Below are positions 27,111-37,450 of a stretch of DNA of 64,000 bases, piece by piece. A program made the translations under genes and the position numbers. The stretch comes from Gynuella sunshinyii YC6258 (GTDB lineage Bacteria > Pseudomonadota > Gammaproteobacteria > Pseudomonadales > Natronospirillaceae), in contig NZ_CP007142.1 of the NCBI RefSeq assembly GCF_000940805.1, positions 3,944,593 through 4,008,592 of the forward strand. The letters run 5' to 3'. The notes under the pieces were generated by a model that worked only from the letters and a program-made list of their open reading frames with translations, had not been told where the DNA came from and ran no database searches. Every line of letters starts with the position of its first letter. Positions within the stretch are counted from its first letter, which is position 1.

Positions 27111-29516
27111 ATGGAAACAGGACAACTTTATCAGCAACCGTTTCAGAATTTCCCTTCCCGCACAGATCACGCAAACCGATGGCGCGAACTTGCCCAAGCC
27201 ATTGCGGCCAAAGCCGACCAGATCAGTCATGATCCCGACGCAATCATCCGACCGGAGAAACCCGGAGAATTAACCATTCTGGGTTCCGGTATTGAAACCG
27301 TTGGTTTTACCTCAGCCGATGAAATCCGCATCCGCGAAGCCGACAAAGTATTTTACTGTGTTGCCGACCCGGCAACGGTGGTCTGGCTTAAGCGACTGCG
27401 CCCGGATGCCTACGACCTGTATGTGCTGTATGACGACACCAAAATCCGCTACACCACCTACATGCAAATGACCGAAGCCATGCTGCACTTTGTGCGTGAA
27501 GGGCAAAACGTGGTGGCCATTTTCTACGGACACCCGGGCGTGTTTGTCCTCTCCACCCATCGCGCCGTACAGATCGGTCAACGTGAAGGACATAAAGTCA
27601 CCATGCGCGCCGGGATCAGTGCGCTGGATACCTTATGCGCAGACCTGGGTATCGACCCGAGCCAACCCGGTATGCAGACCTTTGAAGCGACCGACACACT
27701 GATTCGGAAACGCCATCTCGACCCGGAACTGCACCTGATCCTCTGGCAGGTAGGACTGGTGGGTGATCTCGGCTATCGTCGGGAAGGTTCGCTGAATAGC
27801 GGCTTTTCAGTACTGCTGGATTATCTGGAGGAAACCTACGGGCCGGATCATGAGGTCGTTAACTATATCGGCTCTCGTTATCCCGGTGCCGACCCGGTGC
27901 GTGATCGTCATACCATCAGCAGTTTACGCAACCCGGCCGTGCAATCCACTATCACCGGTATTTCAACTTTTTATATCCCACCGGCCAAAGCCGGTACATC
28001 AGACCCGGAAATGCTGCTTCGTCTTGGCCTGTTAAAGCCGGGACAAAACATTCGACACTCGTCCTCCCCCATGCGTGTCATTGATGAATACGGCCCCAAA
28101 GAACGCAAAGCCTTCAGCGATTTTGCGCATTTTGATATTCCCACCGGTTACCATTGGCAGGAGGACACCGCCGCCGCACGTTTTATTCTGGCGTTGCGTG
28201 AAGACGGAAAATTGCGTACACAGTATTGCGAAAATCCGCGTGTAGCGATGTCACAATGGGCTGGCGGACTCAGTGAAAACGAACGCCGCCGCTTATCCCT
28301 GCGTGAAGCCGGCGCGATGCAACTCGCCGCAAAAGGGCTCCGCACTAAAGCATCAGCAGAATCTGTTCGCATGCTTCAGGAAGTGCTGACACGAGAGCCC
28401 TCCGCGCGAGCATTACTCCGGACCGTGCGGGCAGCCACGGATCCACACGATGCCGCCAGGCAATGGAGTCAGTTTCACGGCTTTAATGTCGATTGGGCAG
28501 AAGTACCGACTGATCTGCATATTCTGTTACGCAAATCCCTGTACCCCTGGACAGGTTGTTATCTGGCCAACGACCGGGAACTGAGCATTGTGATTCACGG
28601 CCAACCGTCCAGCGCACAGGCCGACAGCGTTTACGTCAATGGCATTCGGGTTCAGGCAACCTTTTCCAGCGGAGGAATTATTCACTGGCAGGCTGGACAG
28701 GAACAACACACCTCCGGTTTGCTGCACGTGGACCGCACCACACGAGGCACCCGTCGACTGGTCGGCGCAATCTGGACCGGCACCGAAAAGCCGGGCACTG
28801 ATGATCAACTGGTCGCAGCTGAACATCACCTGCCACGCACCCTGCCCCTGGCCAGTCTGAGCGGACACTACCGGACAAAATCGAACCAGATCAGAGTACG
28901 GCCTGATTTATCGTCAAAAACGCACCCAATGGCCATTTACATCAACGACCAACCCGCGCAGCGCTGGAGCGTGAACACCACGTCATTTGAAGTGGATGGT
29001 ATCAATGTTTCCTTCCAGGCACGTGAGCCGGAAACCGCGATACCTGACTACGCCCATGGCACCTATCAGGTTCGTCTGGTGCAATCGGATAGCGCCACAA
29101 TGGCCACCATGTCGTTAAGCGCTGACGGTTGCTACATCAACAGCAAACCGATTTCCGTCAGCAGAGATAACGAGGGATCTTTCTCATGGAAAGACGGCCC
29201 GGCAACATTACGCGTCGGCCAGATTAAGTTGTTGGTTGATCCGATCACACTCTCCGTGATGCTTTTTGGCACCGCCGGTCATGCGGAGGACGACCAACGC
29301 ATCGCCTTACGGGGCATGATTCCCGTCTCTGAACAAGCTGCCGGGAATCGCAAACATCTTCCCGACTTTGGCCTGCCGGAATGGGCATGGCGGCATCTTG
29401 TTGACCTGCTGACTCAATCCAGTGAACAAGGTGGATTATTTTTATGGCATGGTTGGAATCGTTCGGCCAACAACCTGAGACGTTTGCGTTCGGTACTGAA
29501 AACTCTGGGGGAATAA
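27111..29516 (+). CDS. Borosin-type SAM-dependent peptide alpha-N-methyltransferase, multidomain
   Basis: The 801-residue protein has about 50 extra residues, then a tetrapyrrole-methylase-fold domain (about 52-300): GELTILGSGIE, ADKVFYCVADPATVVWL, IRYTTYMQMTEAM, FYGHPGVFVLSTHRA (Tyr142), AGISALDTLCADLGIDP and HLILWQVGLVGD. These are the signatures I know from OphMA/SonM borosin enzymes, which methylate backbone amides of a peptide; the R-Y-x-T-Y-x-Q-M segment carries the Arg and Tyr implicated in catalysis. Residues about 352-405 (AAARFILALREDGKLRTQY then GLSENERRRLSL) look like the LigA-like leader or borosin-binding domain, here fused to the enzyme. Residues about 480-760 hold three beta-rich units (starts WTGCYL, LSGHYR, HGTYQV) that I do not recognise. 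The C-terminus lacks the hydrophobic core peptide of self-modifying borosins. The downstream oxygenase overlaps its stop (TAATG). Confidence 0.82.
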   Translation: METGQLYQQPFQNFPSRTDHANRWRELAQAIAAKADQISHDPDAIIRPEKPGELTILGSGIETVGFTSADEIRIREADKVFYCVADPATVVWLKRLRPDAYDLYVLYDDTKIRYTTYMQMTEAMLHFVREGQNVVAIFYGHPGVFVLSTHRAVQIGQREGHKVTMRAGISALDTLCADLGIDPSQPGMQTFEATDTLIRKRHLDPELHLILWQVGLVGDLGYRREGSLNSGFSVLLDYLEETYGPDHEVVNYIGSRYPGADPVRDRHTISSLRNPAVQSTITGISTFYIPPAKAGTSDPEMLLRLGLLKPGQNIRHSSSPMRVIDEYGPKERKAFSDFAHFDIPTGYHWQEDTAAARFILALREDGKLRTQYCENPRVAMSQWAGGLSENERRRLSLREAGAMQLAAKGLRTKASAESVRMLQEVLTREPSARALLRTVRAATDPHDAARQWSQFHGFNVDWAEVPTDLHILLRKSLYPWTGCYLANDRELSIVIHGQPSSAQADSVYVNGIRVQATFSSGGIIHWQAGQEQHTSGLLHVDRTTRGTRRLVGAIWTGTEKPGTDDQLVAAEHHLPRTLPLASLSGHYRTKSNQIRVRPDLSSKTHPMAIYINDQPAQRWSVNTTSFEVDGINVSFQAREPETAIPDYAHGTYQVRLVQSDSATMATMSLSADGCYINSKPISVSRDNEGSFSWKDGPATLRVGQIKLLVDPITLSVMLFGTAGHAEDDQRIALRGMIPVSEQAAGNRKHLPDFGLPEWAWRHLVDLLTQSSEQGGLFLWHGWNRSANNLRRLRSVLKTLGE

Positions 29517-30253
29517 TGATGACAGCAGAAACCGTTGATCGACGTGAATTAACTGATCAGGCCGGACCGGCACCCAAATGCCCTTGGGTGCTGTTGAACT
29601 ATGACACATCGCGTTTTCCGTTTGCCTATTTTTTGCAACGTGATGTTTATAAAGTCCCTGATCTTGGAAAGCTTCATCAATACGTTATCGCACATTATCG
29701 AAAACATGGTGTCAGCCGCGATCTGAATTCTGAGGACAACCTGACCTTAAGAGAACTGATGCAGGTACTGACACCGGAATCCAATTTCTTCAAACTCTAT
29801 CATGACTTTATGCTCAGAGTGCTGGTCCGCTGGGTCGGCGCTTCCCTTTCCTACTCCGAAACACCCAAGATGCGGGTACATTTACCACAAACACCTTCGG
29901 TCAGTTCGTCTCACCATGACATTATCGTGACCAAACGAATTGATCAGGTGAACTTCTGGCTGCCATTCAATACCGTGGACGACACTGCCACACTCTGGCT
30001 GGAAAGTGACTACGGAGCGTGTGATTACCATCCGGTTCGGGTTGAATACGGCCAGGTACTTATTTTCGATGGTGGTTATCTGGGTCACGGTACCAAATTC
30101 AACACAACTGAGACAACACGCACCAGTCTGGATATGCGTTTTTCCTACAAAGGCTCATCAACACGCGCCGATGGCGTTCGGCTCATGAACCGGATTGTGG
30201 ATATAGCGCAGGAGTTTCAAACCGAACAGGTTATTGAGAGTGAGGTTTCTTAA
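29516..30253 (+). CDS. Putative Fe(II)/2-oxoglutarate-dependent oxygenase (StrG-like), tailoring enzyme
   Basis: The 245-residue protein has a plausible facial triad: HxD in SSSHHDIIVTKR (about 131-134) and a distal His in YLGHGTKFN (about 190), followed by Arg in TRTSLDMRF, which could bind 2-oxoglutarate. Flanking strands VNFWLPFN and ATLWLES, and YGQVLIFDGGYLGHG, fit a double-stranded beta helix like the streptomycin-cluster protein StrG and phytanoyl-CoA hydroxylases. Its start overlaps the methyltransferase stop (TAATG, translational coupling), so the two are almost certainly made together. Hydroxylation of the N-methylated peptide or of Asp side chains is a reasonable inference, not shown. 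A terminator follows at 30336. Confidence 0.72.
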   Translation: MMTAETVDRRELTDQAGPAPKCPWVLLNYDTSRFPFAYFLQRDVYKVPDLGKLHQYVIAHYRKHGVSRDLNSEDNLTLRELMQVLTPESNFFKLYHDFMLRVLVRWVGASLSYSETPKMRVHLPQTPSVSSSHHDIIVTKRIDQVNFWLPFNTVDDTATLWLESDYGACDYHPVRVEYGQVLIFDGGYLGHGTKFNTTETTRTSLDMRFSYKGSSTRADGVRLMNRIVDIAQEFQTEQVIESEVS

Positions 30254-30335
30254 CTCATCACGAGGACAGCACGGAGAAATCTGGATTATCCTTTAAACAC
30301 AATACCGGCCATGTTTGAAACCTATCAGTAACTTG

Positions 30336-30371
30336 TTAACCCGGCGAACATTTTTTGCCGGGTTAGTTTTT
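30336..30371 (+). terminator. Terminator at the end of the borosin-like locus
   Basis: TTAACCCGGC and GCCGGGTTA arms with an A/T-rich loop are followed by GTTTTTAA, 82 bases after the oxygenase stop. A perfect 24-base palindrome at 30422-30445 (GAATGCAGCAT arms) lies between here and the convergent allophanate hydrolase gene and may stop minus-strand transcripts. Confidence 0.72.
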
Positions 30372-30457
30372 AACTACGCTGCGGTCACTACCAGAAAAAC
30401 TATTGAACACTCCCAAGGCTTGAATGCAGCATTCATGCTGCATTCGTTTCAACTACC

Positions 30458-32305
30458 TTATGCGTTGTTCAAGCTGGCCAGATACGCACGCCAGCCTTTA
30501 AACCGGGTAATCTCCTGCGCGCCTTCTATACCATAAGGTTCACAAATAAATCCTGTCACCTGGCTGCCATCAGCGAGTTGAATTTTTCCAATACCAAGTG
30601 GCGCGGGTATGCCCGCGACAAAGCTGCCGAAGTTGTCTGTCGGCATGGACCAGATTTCCACTTCAATGGCGTCACCACCAGTACCAGTATCCAGAATCAA
30701 ACCCGGACGGAACGGAGGTCCACCCGCCAGGGCGTACATGCGATAAACGGGTGCGGTGGTGGTTTTGGCTTTCAGGGTTGCGCCGCGTTCGGTTAATTGC
30801 CAGTTCAGTGGCTGACCTTGCAGATGCGCGCCACAGACCATCACATCAATGGTGTTTAGATTCCCCACCGGAGTGACATTGGCAGGTGCCGCCATCGTCT
30901 CCAGCTTCCCTTTAGGCAGAGGTAGAGCCTGCTGGATGCGGTTGGCGATGGACATCAACATACGATCACTAAATGTCGGTCCGACCAGGGTGACACCAAA
31001 TGGCATGTTGTGTTCTGTCATGACCGTCGGTACGGCGATGGCAGCCAGGTCGATCAGGTTCATAAAGTTGGTGTAGTAACCTAATTCGCTGTTGCGTTTG
31101 ATCGGCTCCGCCAGCATTTCGGCAATGGTAAAGTGACGCCCTGCGGTTGGCGTGAGCAGACAATCGAGCTGTGTCATTTGCGCCAGACAGATCTGTTTTA
31201 AATCCTGAATACGGTATTGTGCCTTAAACAAAGCGGTAGCAGGTGGTTTACCGCCCGGGGCAATGATCTCCCGGACGACAGGGAAAATCGCTTCTGGATG
31301 TTCATCAATTAACGGCTGCGTCGCCACATAACGCTCTGATACCCAAGGCCCCTCGTAAAGCAGCTGAGCGATTTCATCAAACGGCGCGTAGTCGATTTCC
31401 TGGAAAACAAACCCCTGTTCTTTGAGTAACTCCAAAGTGTGCCAATAGGCTTTTTGGTAACCTTCGTCCCCGAAAAATTTCAGTTGATGGGCCGGGATCA
31501 CACCCACCGTTAATGGCCCTTTACGCAAGCCGTAATGACGGGCCTGGTTGGCAAATGGATTCCGGCGACTGTAACCATCCCTCTGATCAAAACCTTCTGC
31601 CGCCGCCAAAGCGACATTGGCATCGTCGGTGTTGTACGCAAAAATGGTCATGCAATCCAGGCTACGGCATGCGGGTACCAGACCCGTTGCCGACAGCAAA
31701 CCGATGCTGGGTTTCACACCAACGAGATTATTAAAACAGGCGGGAATACGACCCGAACCAGCCGTATCTGTGCCTAAACTGAAACTGGCTAATCCGAGCG
31801 CCACGGCAACCGCCGAACCGGAACTGGAACCGCCGCTGATATAGTCGTAATTAAATGCATTATGGCAGGCACCAATCGGTGAACGGGTGCCGTTTAAGCC
31901 GGTGGCGAATTGATCCAGGTTGGTTTTACCCACCGGAACAGCACCCGCATCAATCAACTGTTGCACCACTTGCGACGATACTTCCGGCGTATAGGCGAAG
32001 GCCTCGCAGCCGGCGGTGGTCGGAATGCCCGCCAGATCGATATTGTCTTTGATGGCAAACGGAATGCCCCATAAAGGATGACTGTCTATGTCTTTACCCT
32101 TGAGTGCTTCCAACCACACGGCTTGCTCCTCTTCCGTTAACAGGTGTATCCAGATATTGTAATCACCATAACTTTTTGCCCGTTCACGAATATCCGCCAT
32201 CACGCCGGCGGGTGTGGCATTGCCTGTTTGATACGCTACTCGCAGAGCGCTGAACCCCATGTCGGGAGTGTTGTGAGTAATGCTGGTGATCTTATTCATG
32301 CTCAT
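30458..32305 (-). CDS. atzF: Allophanate hydrolase (AtzF/DUR1-type)
   Basis: The 615-residue enzyme has an amidase-signature domain first (1-450): catalytic Lys in PFAIKDNIDLAG, the Gly/Ser loop SGGSSSGSAVAVA and GTDTAGSGRIPACFNN supply the Ser-cisSer-Lys triad. A C-terminal domain (about 480-615: VMVCGAHLQGQPLNWQL, VAGIPAPLGIGKI) is typical of true allophanate hydrolases and absent from generic amidases. It converts allophanate to ammonia and CO2. Its start overlaps the stop of the carboxylase gene (ATGA), and it is the last gene of the guanidine operon. Length is normal for the family. Confidence 0.94.
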   Translation of the reverse strand: MSMNKITSITHNTPDMGFSALRVAYQTGNATPAGVMADIRERAKSYGDYNIWIHLLTEEEQAVWLEALKGKDIDSHPLWGIPFAIKDNIDLAGIPTTAGCEAFAYTPEVSSQVVQQLIDAGAVPVGKTNLDQFATGLNGTRSPIGACHNAFNYDYISGGSSSGSAVAVALGLASFSLGTDTAGSGRIPACFNNLVGVKPSIGLLSATGLVPACRSLDCMTIFAYNTDDANVALAAAEGFDQRDGYSRRNPFANQARHYGLRKGPLTVGVIPAHQLKFFGDEGYQKAYWHTLELLKEQGFVFQEIDYAPFDEIAQLLYEGPWVSERYVATQPLIDEHPEAIFPVVREIIAPGGKPPATALFKAQYRIQDLKQICLAQMTQLDCLLTPTAGRHFTIAEMLAEPIKRNSELGYYTNFMNLIDLAAIAVPTVMTEHNMPFGVTLVGPTFSDRMLMSIANRIQQALPLPKGKLETMAAPANVTPVGNLNTIDVMVCGAHLQGQPLNWQLTERGATLKAKTTTAPVYRMYALAGGPPFRPGLILDTGTGGDAIEVEIWSMPTDNFGSFVAGIPAPLGIGKIQLADGSQVTGFICEPYGIEGAQEITRFKGWRAYLASLNNA

Positions 32306-35300
32306 GCTTTTTCCTCCAAAACAATGATGGCCTGGCCTGCGTTGACACGGCTGCCGTCTTTGATTAACACCTCAAATACCCTGCCGGCGGCAGGTGCATA
32401 AATGGGAATTTCCATTTTCATGGACTCCAGAATCACCAACAGCTGCCCGGTTTCCACAGCGTCACCTTCCTGCACCTGACGTTGCCAGACACTGCCGGAA
32501 ACGGGACTGTCAACAACCGTCGCGTCTTCGCTCCAGGTGATGTCGGTGGTCACCGCTTCAGCGTCATCCAAATCAAAGTGAAACTGCCCATTGGCATGCC
32601 AGCGTGCCAACTCGGCTTCAAAGGCTTGATTGCGACGGTGTTTGAAATCATCGATGCTGGTACTGTTTGCAGCGATAAATTCGTCGTATTCCGACAAAGA
32701 AAAGGTGCTCTCCTCAATGCGAATGGAATAGTTATCATGAGGAAAATCCTGGCGGATTTTTTCCAGCTCCTCGTGGCTCACCGGGTAAAAACGAATCTGG
32801 TCAAAAAAGCGTAACAACCAGGGCTGACTGAAGGCGCTGGTTTGCCGATAGCGATTCCACATTTGCAAAGTACGGCCAACAAATTGATAACCGCCCGGTC
32901 CTTCCATGCCGTACACACACAAGTAAGAACCGCCGATGCCGACAGAGTTTTCCGCTGTCCAGGTTCGTGCCGGATTGTATTTGGTGGTCACCAGCCGATG
33001 ACGGGGATCAATAGGTGTCGCCACCGGTGCCCCGAGATACACATCCCCCAGGCCCATCACCAGATAACTGGCACTGAACAGAATTTCTTTCACATCGTCG
33101 ATGCTATCCAGACCATTAATACGGCGAATAAACTCCAGGTTACTCGGACACCAGGGCGCATTGGAACGTACCAGCTGGGAGTATTTATCAATGGCTTCCT
33201 GACAGGCCTGGTCATCCCAGGAAAGCGGTAAATATACGATTCGGGAAGGCACGGTCAGCTCCGCCAGATGTTCGTTCAAAGCGGTTTCGGCGGTTTCTAA
33301 ATGGTTCAGTAAGGTTTGATAATTCAATATCTGGCTGTCGTAGTGAATTTGCAGGGAACGAATGCCCGGCGTGAGTTCACGCATGCCTGCCAATGGATGT
33401 TGCTCCAGCCACTGCATCAAGGCATGGGCCCGAAAACGCAAACGAATATCCAATATTTGTTCGCCATACTCCACCAGCAAAAAGTGATCCCCGGCAGCGC
33501 GATAGACAATTTCGTCACCAAAACGATCCGCCGGCAAGGTTTGCAAAATCGGTGTATGCAGCTCGCAAGGTGTAATGTCCAGGGTAACTGCGGCCAGATG
33601 GGTTAAGGCATTATTTTGTGCCGCCTCAAGCGCGACCGCATCTTCCAGGGTCACCGGCAAAAAGCGCACTTTATCGCCGGCCCGCAATTGACCGAGTTTC
33701 CATAAGTCCGCCGAAATAACGGTTACCGGGCAAACAAAACCACCGAGGGATGGACCGTCCGGACCGAGAATAACCGGCATATCTCCGGTAAAGTCCACAC
33801 TTCCAAAGGCATAGGCATTGTCGTGAATGTTGGAAGGATGAAGGCCCGCTTCACCTCCATCCTGACGTGCCCATTTGGGTTTCGGACCGATCAGACGTAC
33901 ACCGGTGCGACTGGAGTTGTAATGAACCTCCCAATGGGTACTGAAGAGCATTTCAATGTCTTCCGGGGTAAAGAAATCCGGTGCACCATGAGGACCATAA
34001 ATGACCCGCAATTCATGCTGATTGCTTAGCACCGGTACTAAACTGTCTGGCAATGCCGTCAAAGTCTCTTCGCCGGGAGCCGGCAAGGTATGCAACACGT
34101 CGCCGGTTTGAATGGCCCGGCCATTATGGCCACCAAACTGCCCTAACGTGAAAGTCGATTTCGAGCCCAGATAGTCCGGGCAATCAAAACCACCGGCAAC
34201 CGCCAGATAGGCACGAGCCCCCTGCTCTTTGATGCGCCCCAGAGTCAAGGTTTCACCGGCTTGAATACTGACCACTTGATTTGGTTCTATTGCTCGCCCA
34301 TCAATATTGGCATCGACCCTGGCACCACAAATGGCTACCCGGGTATCAAAACTGAACGTCAACACCGGCCCTTGCAGAGTGATTTCCATTGCGGCAGCGG
34401 ATTCGGGGTTATTCAGCAAACGATTCGCCAGACGAAAATGAAAATTATCAAACGGCCCGGAAGGCGGCACACCCACATTCCAATAATGCTGCCGCCCCGG
34501 AAAATCCTGTATCGTGGTCTGGGTGCCGCCACTGACCACATCGATACGCGCTGGCCGGTAAACAAATTCATTGAGGTAACGGGTGCTGACCTCACCTCGT
34601 AATAACACCGGATCAGTGACCAGCGTTTTCAAGTAATCAAGGTTGGTTTCTGTGCCGTATAACACACAGTCATCCAACGTTGTTTTCAACCGGACAAACG
34701 CTGCATCCCGATCGGCTTGATGCACAATGATCTTGGCCAGCATCGGATCAAAATACGGCGAAACATCCATGCCGGATTCCACCCAGGAGTCGATGCGAAC
34801 ATCTGCATCAGAGCCATCCGAAGGCCATTGAACCTGACTCAGCAAGCCGGCACACGGCTGAAAATCCTTATAAGGATCTTCTGCATAAACCCGCACCTGT
34901 ACCGCATGACCTTCCGGCTTTAACGCTACCCGCTGGCGATCCAGTTGCAGATCTTCCCCGGCGGCCAGACGCACCATCCATTCCACCAGATCCACCCCGT
35001 ACACCATTTCGGTTACGCCGTGTTCCACCTGAAGCCGGGTATTCACCTCCAAAAAGTAAAATTGGTCGGTGTCCATGTCATAAATAAACTCCACCGTACC
35101 CGCGTTGCGGTACTGAACCGATGACAATAGTAACTCTGCGGTTTGATGCAGTTGTTTGCGCACGTCGTCAGTTAAATTCGGTGCCGGGCATTCTTCAATA
35201 ACCTTCTGGTTACGCCGCTGGCTGGAGCAATCCCGTTCACCCAGAGCCAGGGCACCACCCTGACCATCGGCGAAAATCTGTACTTCGATGTGACGGGCAC

Positions 35301-35910
35301 GGGCAATAAATTTCTCCAGAAAAACACCATCGTCGGCAAAGTTATTGGCCCCTGAACGACGAACCGAATCGAAGCTGTCACGCAATGCTTTTTCATCGTC
35401 GCATAAGTACATACCGATGCCACCACCACCCGCAGTGCTTTTCAGCATCACCGGGTAACCAATGGCGCTGGCGGTTTGACAGGCGCTCTCCAAATCAGTG
35501 AGCAGTTGCGAGCCTGGGGATAATGACACCTTGGCTTTTTCGGCCAGTTCCCGTGCTCTGTGCTTCAGACCAAATGCCAGCATGTGTTCAGCCGTTGGGC
35601 CAATAAATGCGATCCCTTCCTCTTCGCAGCGACGCACAAATGTCGCATTCTCGCTTAAAAAACCGTATCCCGGGTGAATAGCATCGGCACCGGATTGTTT
35701 GGCGATATGAAGGATTTTTTCCATATCAAGGTATGTGTCACTGGCACTCCCCTCACCCAGTGAAAAAGCTTCATCGGCGCGTTTAACGTGCAGGCTTTTA
35801 GCGTCAGATTCGGCATATACCGCGACTGAGCCAATCTGCATTTTGGTAAGGGTACGAATAATACGTGTCGCGATAGCGCCACGGTTGGCAATTAATACCT
35901 TGTTAAACAT
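32302..35910 (-). CDS. Biotin-dependent guanidine (urea-type) carboxylase
   Basis: The 1202-residue protein is a complete one-chain carboxylase. Residues 1-450 are biotin carboxylase ([18 protein letters not shown], Gly-rich ATP loop [31 protein letters not shown]). The middle is the KipA/KipI-type carboxyltransferase ([20 protein letters not shown] about 480; [20 protein letters not shown] about 1000). The last 75 residues are the biotinyl domain with the modified Lys in ESMKMEIPI (about 1163). Homologues are labelled urea carboxylase, but those behind guanidine riboswitches and beside UAAP/Cgd genes carboxylate guanidine. This operon has both signs, so guanidine is the preferred call; urea as a side substrate is possible. 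Confidence 0.93.
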   Translation of the reverse strand: MFNKVLIANRGAIATRIIRTLTKMQIGSVAVYAESDAKSLHVKRADEAFSLGEGSASDTYLDMEKILHIAKQSGADAIHPGYGFLSENATFVRRCEEEGIAFIGPTAEHMLAFGLKHRARELAEKAKVSLSPGSQLLTDLESACQTASAIGYPVMLKSTAGGGGIGMYLCDDEKALRDSFDSVRRSGANNFADDGVFLEKFIARARHIEVQIFADGQGGALALGERDCSSQRRNQKVIEECPAPNLTDDVRKQLHQTAELLLSSVQYRNAGTVEFIYDMDTDQFYFLEVNTRLQVEHGVTEMVYGVDLVEWMVRLAAGEDLQLDRQRVALKPEGHAVQVRVYAEDPYKDFQPCAGLLSQVQWPSDGSDADVRIDSWVESGMDVSPYFDPMLAKIIVHQADRDAAFVRLKTTLDDCVLYGTETNLDYLKTLVTDPVLLRGEVSTRYLNEFVYRPARIDVVSGGTQTTIQDFPGRQHYWNVGVPPSGPFDNFHFRLANRLLNNPESAAAMEITLQGPVLTFSFDTRVAICGARVDANIDGRAIEPNQVVSIQAGETLTLGRIKEQGARAYLAVAGGFDCPDYLGSKSTFTLGQFGGHNGRAIQTGDVLHTLPAPGEETLTALPDSLVPVLSNQHELRVIYGPHGAPDFFTPEDIEMLFSTHWEVHYNSSRTGVRLIGPKPKWARQDGGEAGLHPSNIHDNAYAFGSVDFTGDMPVILGPDGPSLGGFVCPVTVISADLWKLGQLRAGDKVRFLPVTLEDAVALEAAQNNALTHLAAVTLDITPCELHTPILQTLPADRFGDEIVYRAAGDHFLLVEYGEQILDIRLRFRAHALMQWLEQHPLAGMRELTPGIRSLQIHYDSQILNYQTLLNHLETAETALNEHLAELTVPSRIVYLPLSWDDQACQEAIDKYSQLVRSNAPWCPSNLEFIRRINGLDSIDDVKEILFSASYLVMGLGDVYLGAPVATPIDPRHRLVTTKYNPARTWTAENSVGIGGSYLCVYGMEGPGGYQFVGRTLQMWNRYRQTSAFSQPWLLRFFDQIRFYPVSHEELEKIRQDFPHDNYSIRIEESTFSLSEYDEFIAANSTSIDDFKHRRNQAFEAELARWHANGQFHFDLDDAEAVTTDITWSEDATVVDSPVSGSVWQRQVQEGDAVETGQLLVILESMKMEIPIYAPAAGRVFEVLIKDGSRVNAGQAIIVLEEKA

Positions 35911-36014
35911 GGTTCAACCTTGGCCGGGCCGTCCCGGAACGAGATAAACATCAGTGGTCGTCCACTGAGCTGACTAAGTAACCATCTGAAAACAAATTAA
36001 CGGCTTATGCGATT

Positions 36015-36040
36015 AACCCGGCTGGCATGGCTGCCGGGTT
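36015..36040. repeat. Hairpin between the carboxylase and UAAP genes
   Basis: AACCCGGC and GCCGGGTT arms with a 10-base loop lie in the 155-base gap, the largest inside the operon. Arm sequence is nearly the same as in the terminator at 30336, but no T run follows on the minus strand, so partial attenuation or mRNA processing is more likely than a full stop. Confidence 0.5.
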
Positions 36041-36065
36041 GATTGCCAGATCGATAGAGCATTTG

Positions 36066-36707
36066 TCATTGATCCCACACCAGCAGATCAATCGGTGTCG
36101 GGTTGTAGCCGTTACAGGGATTGTTTAATTGCGGGCAGTTGGAAATCAGTACGATGATGTCCATTCTGGCGACCATTTCGACATATTTTCCCGGTGCTGA
36201 AATACCATCTTCAAACGTCAGACCACCCGCTTCGGTGACCGGTACATTCATAAAAAAGTTAATGTTATGGCTGATATCACGCTTCGATAAACCAAACTCC
36301 GGGCGTTCGGCAATCGCCAGCATCCAGCTGTCCCGACAGGCGTGCATGCAGCGTTTTTCCAGGTCATAGCGCACGGTATTGCTTTCTGTGGCACACGCGC
36401 CCCCCAGGGTATCGTGACGCCCACAGGTATCGGCGACGATCTCCAGCATCACCTGGTTTTGATTGGAACGGATTTCAGATCCGGCGGTTAAATACACGTT
36501 GCCTTGCTCACGAACGGTATCGGTTGCACTGTAGCGCTCGGCAGGATCATGGGCGTTATAAAACAGCGTATCGGCGGCCTGATTGCCCTCCAAATCGACA
36601 ATTCGAAAGGTACTGCCGGCTTTCACGATACCAATGAAATAATCACCGGCGCTCACGTGGTACACCGCACTGGCGTTTTCCGGTTTCAATCGGCTTTCCT
36701 GGATCAT
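36066..36707 (-). CDS. Urea-carboxylase-associated protein (UAAP/DUF1989), carboxyguanidine deiminase subunit
   Basis: The 213-residue protein of the DUF1989/UAAP family shows [52 protein letters not shown]-type and NFFMNVPV segments with conserved metal-ligand candidates (Cys/His of DTCGRHD). In guanidine operons the two UAAP proteins form carboxyguanidine deiminase (CgdAB), which removes ammonia from carboxyguanidine to give allophanate. Its start overlaps the previous gene's stop (ATGA), which fits obligate co-translation of the two subunits. Confidence 0.88.
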   Translation of the reverse strand: MIQESRLKPENASAVYHVSAGDYFIGIVKAGSTFRIVDLEGNQAADTLFYNAHDPAERYSATDTVREQGNVYLTAGSEIRSNQNQVMLEIVADTCGRHDTLGGACATESNTVRYDLEKRCMHACRDSWMLAIAERPEFGLSKRDISHNINFFMNVPVTEAGGLTFEDGISAPGKYVEMVARMDIIVLISNCPQLNNPCNGYNPTPIDLLVWDQ

Positions 36708-37450
36708 GATTGAGCCTCCTTAAGGTTATCTTTACTTTGATTGCAACCCAGGTAATAAAGTGCATTGTTGGCAAAGCCACGTTGATTTTCAGCACAGAAC
36801 ATCTTGCAGATATCATCCTCTGCCACAGGTTCGGCTTTTTCCAGCAGGACAGAAACCGGTTTTCTCGGGTATTCCGCTGCACGACTCAATGGATGCGGAC
36901 AGGTATGTAACATCACCAAAGTGTCCATTTCAAAACGCAACGTCACATGAGCACCTGCCCGGCTATTGCCCGGTACCAATGACATATTGCCTTCGGCATC
37001 AGTTGTTACGCAGCTAAACAGATTCAGGTTCGCGGCGATATCCGCTTTGCTTAAACCGTATTTCGCCATCTCGACCAACATGGCATCGTAGCCATTCTGC
37101 ATCCAGTCGTTACGATCATTCTGATAGTCCCGTTTGCCCCATTGGCGCTCAATGTGAGAAGCATGACTGTTACCACTGATGGTTTCATGCCAACCAACGG
37201 CATCATCAATGATTGAGGCAAAAATGCGCCCCATATCAGAATACAGACAGTGCCCCCTGGTGAGTTTGAAGGTGTGCTGACATTTTAAAGTATCCGGCGC
37301 GTTATAACGTTCCAGCAGATTTTCGGGGTTGTAAAACATCATGCCCACATTGGCATCGCCTTCGATATCTGTCAGGGTCATTTGCATGCCACGACGTACT
37401 CTCAACGACCAATGGCTTGCAGCAGGGATAATGGTTTTGTATTGATTCAT
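36704..37450 (-). CDS. Second UAAP/DUF1989 protein, carboxyguanidine deiminase subunit
   Basis: The 248-residue paralogue of the next gene has [55 protein letters not shown] and [11 protein letters not shown] in the same order. It is expected to pair with the 213-residue protein as carboxyguanidine deiminase. It overlaps both neighbours by a few bases: the ABC ATPase stop and this start share bases near 37450, and this stop overlaps the next start. Which subunit corresponds to CgdA or CgdB was not decided. Confidence 0.87.
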   Translation of the reverse strand: MNQYKTIIPAASHWSLRVRRGMQMTLTDIEGDANVGMMFYNPENLLERYNAPDTLKCQHTFKLTRGHCLYSDMGRIFASIIDDAVGWHETISGNSHASHIERQWGKRDYQNDRNDWMQNGYDAMLVEMAKYGLSKADIAANLNLFSCVTTDAEGNMSLVPGNSRAGAHVTLRFEMDTLVMLHTCPHPLSRAAEYPRKPVSVLLEKAEPVAEDDICKMFCAENQRGFANNALYYLGCNQSKDNLKEAQS

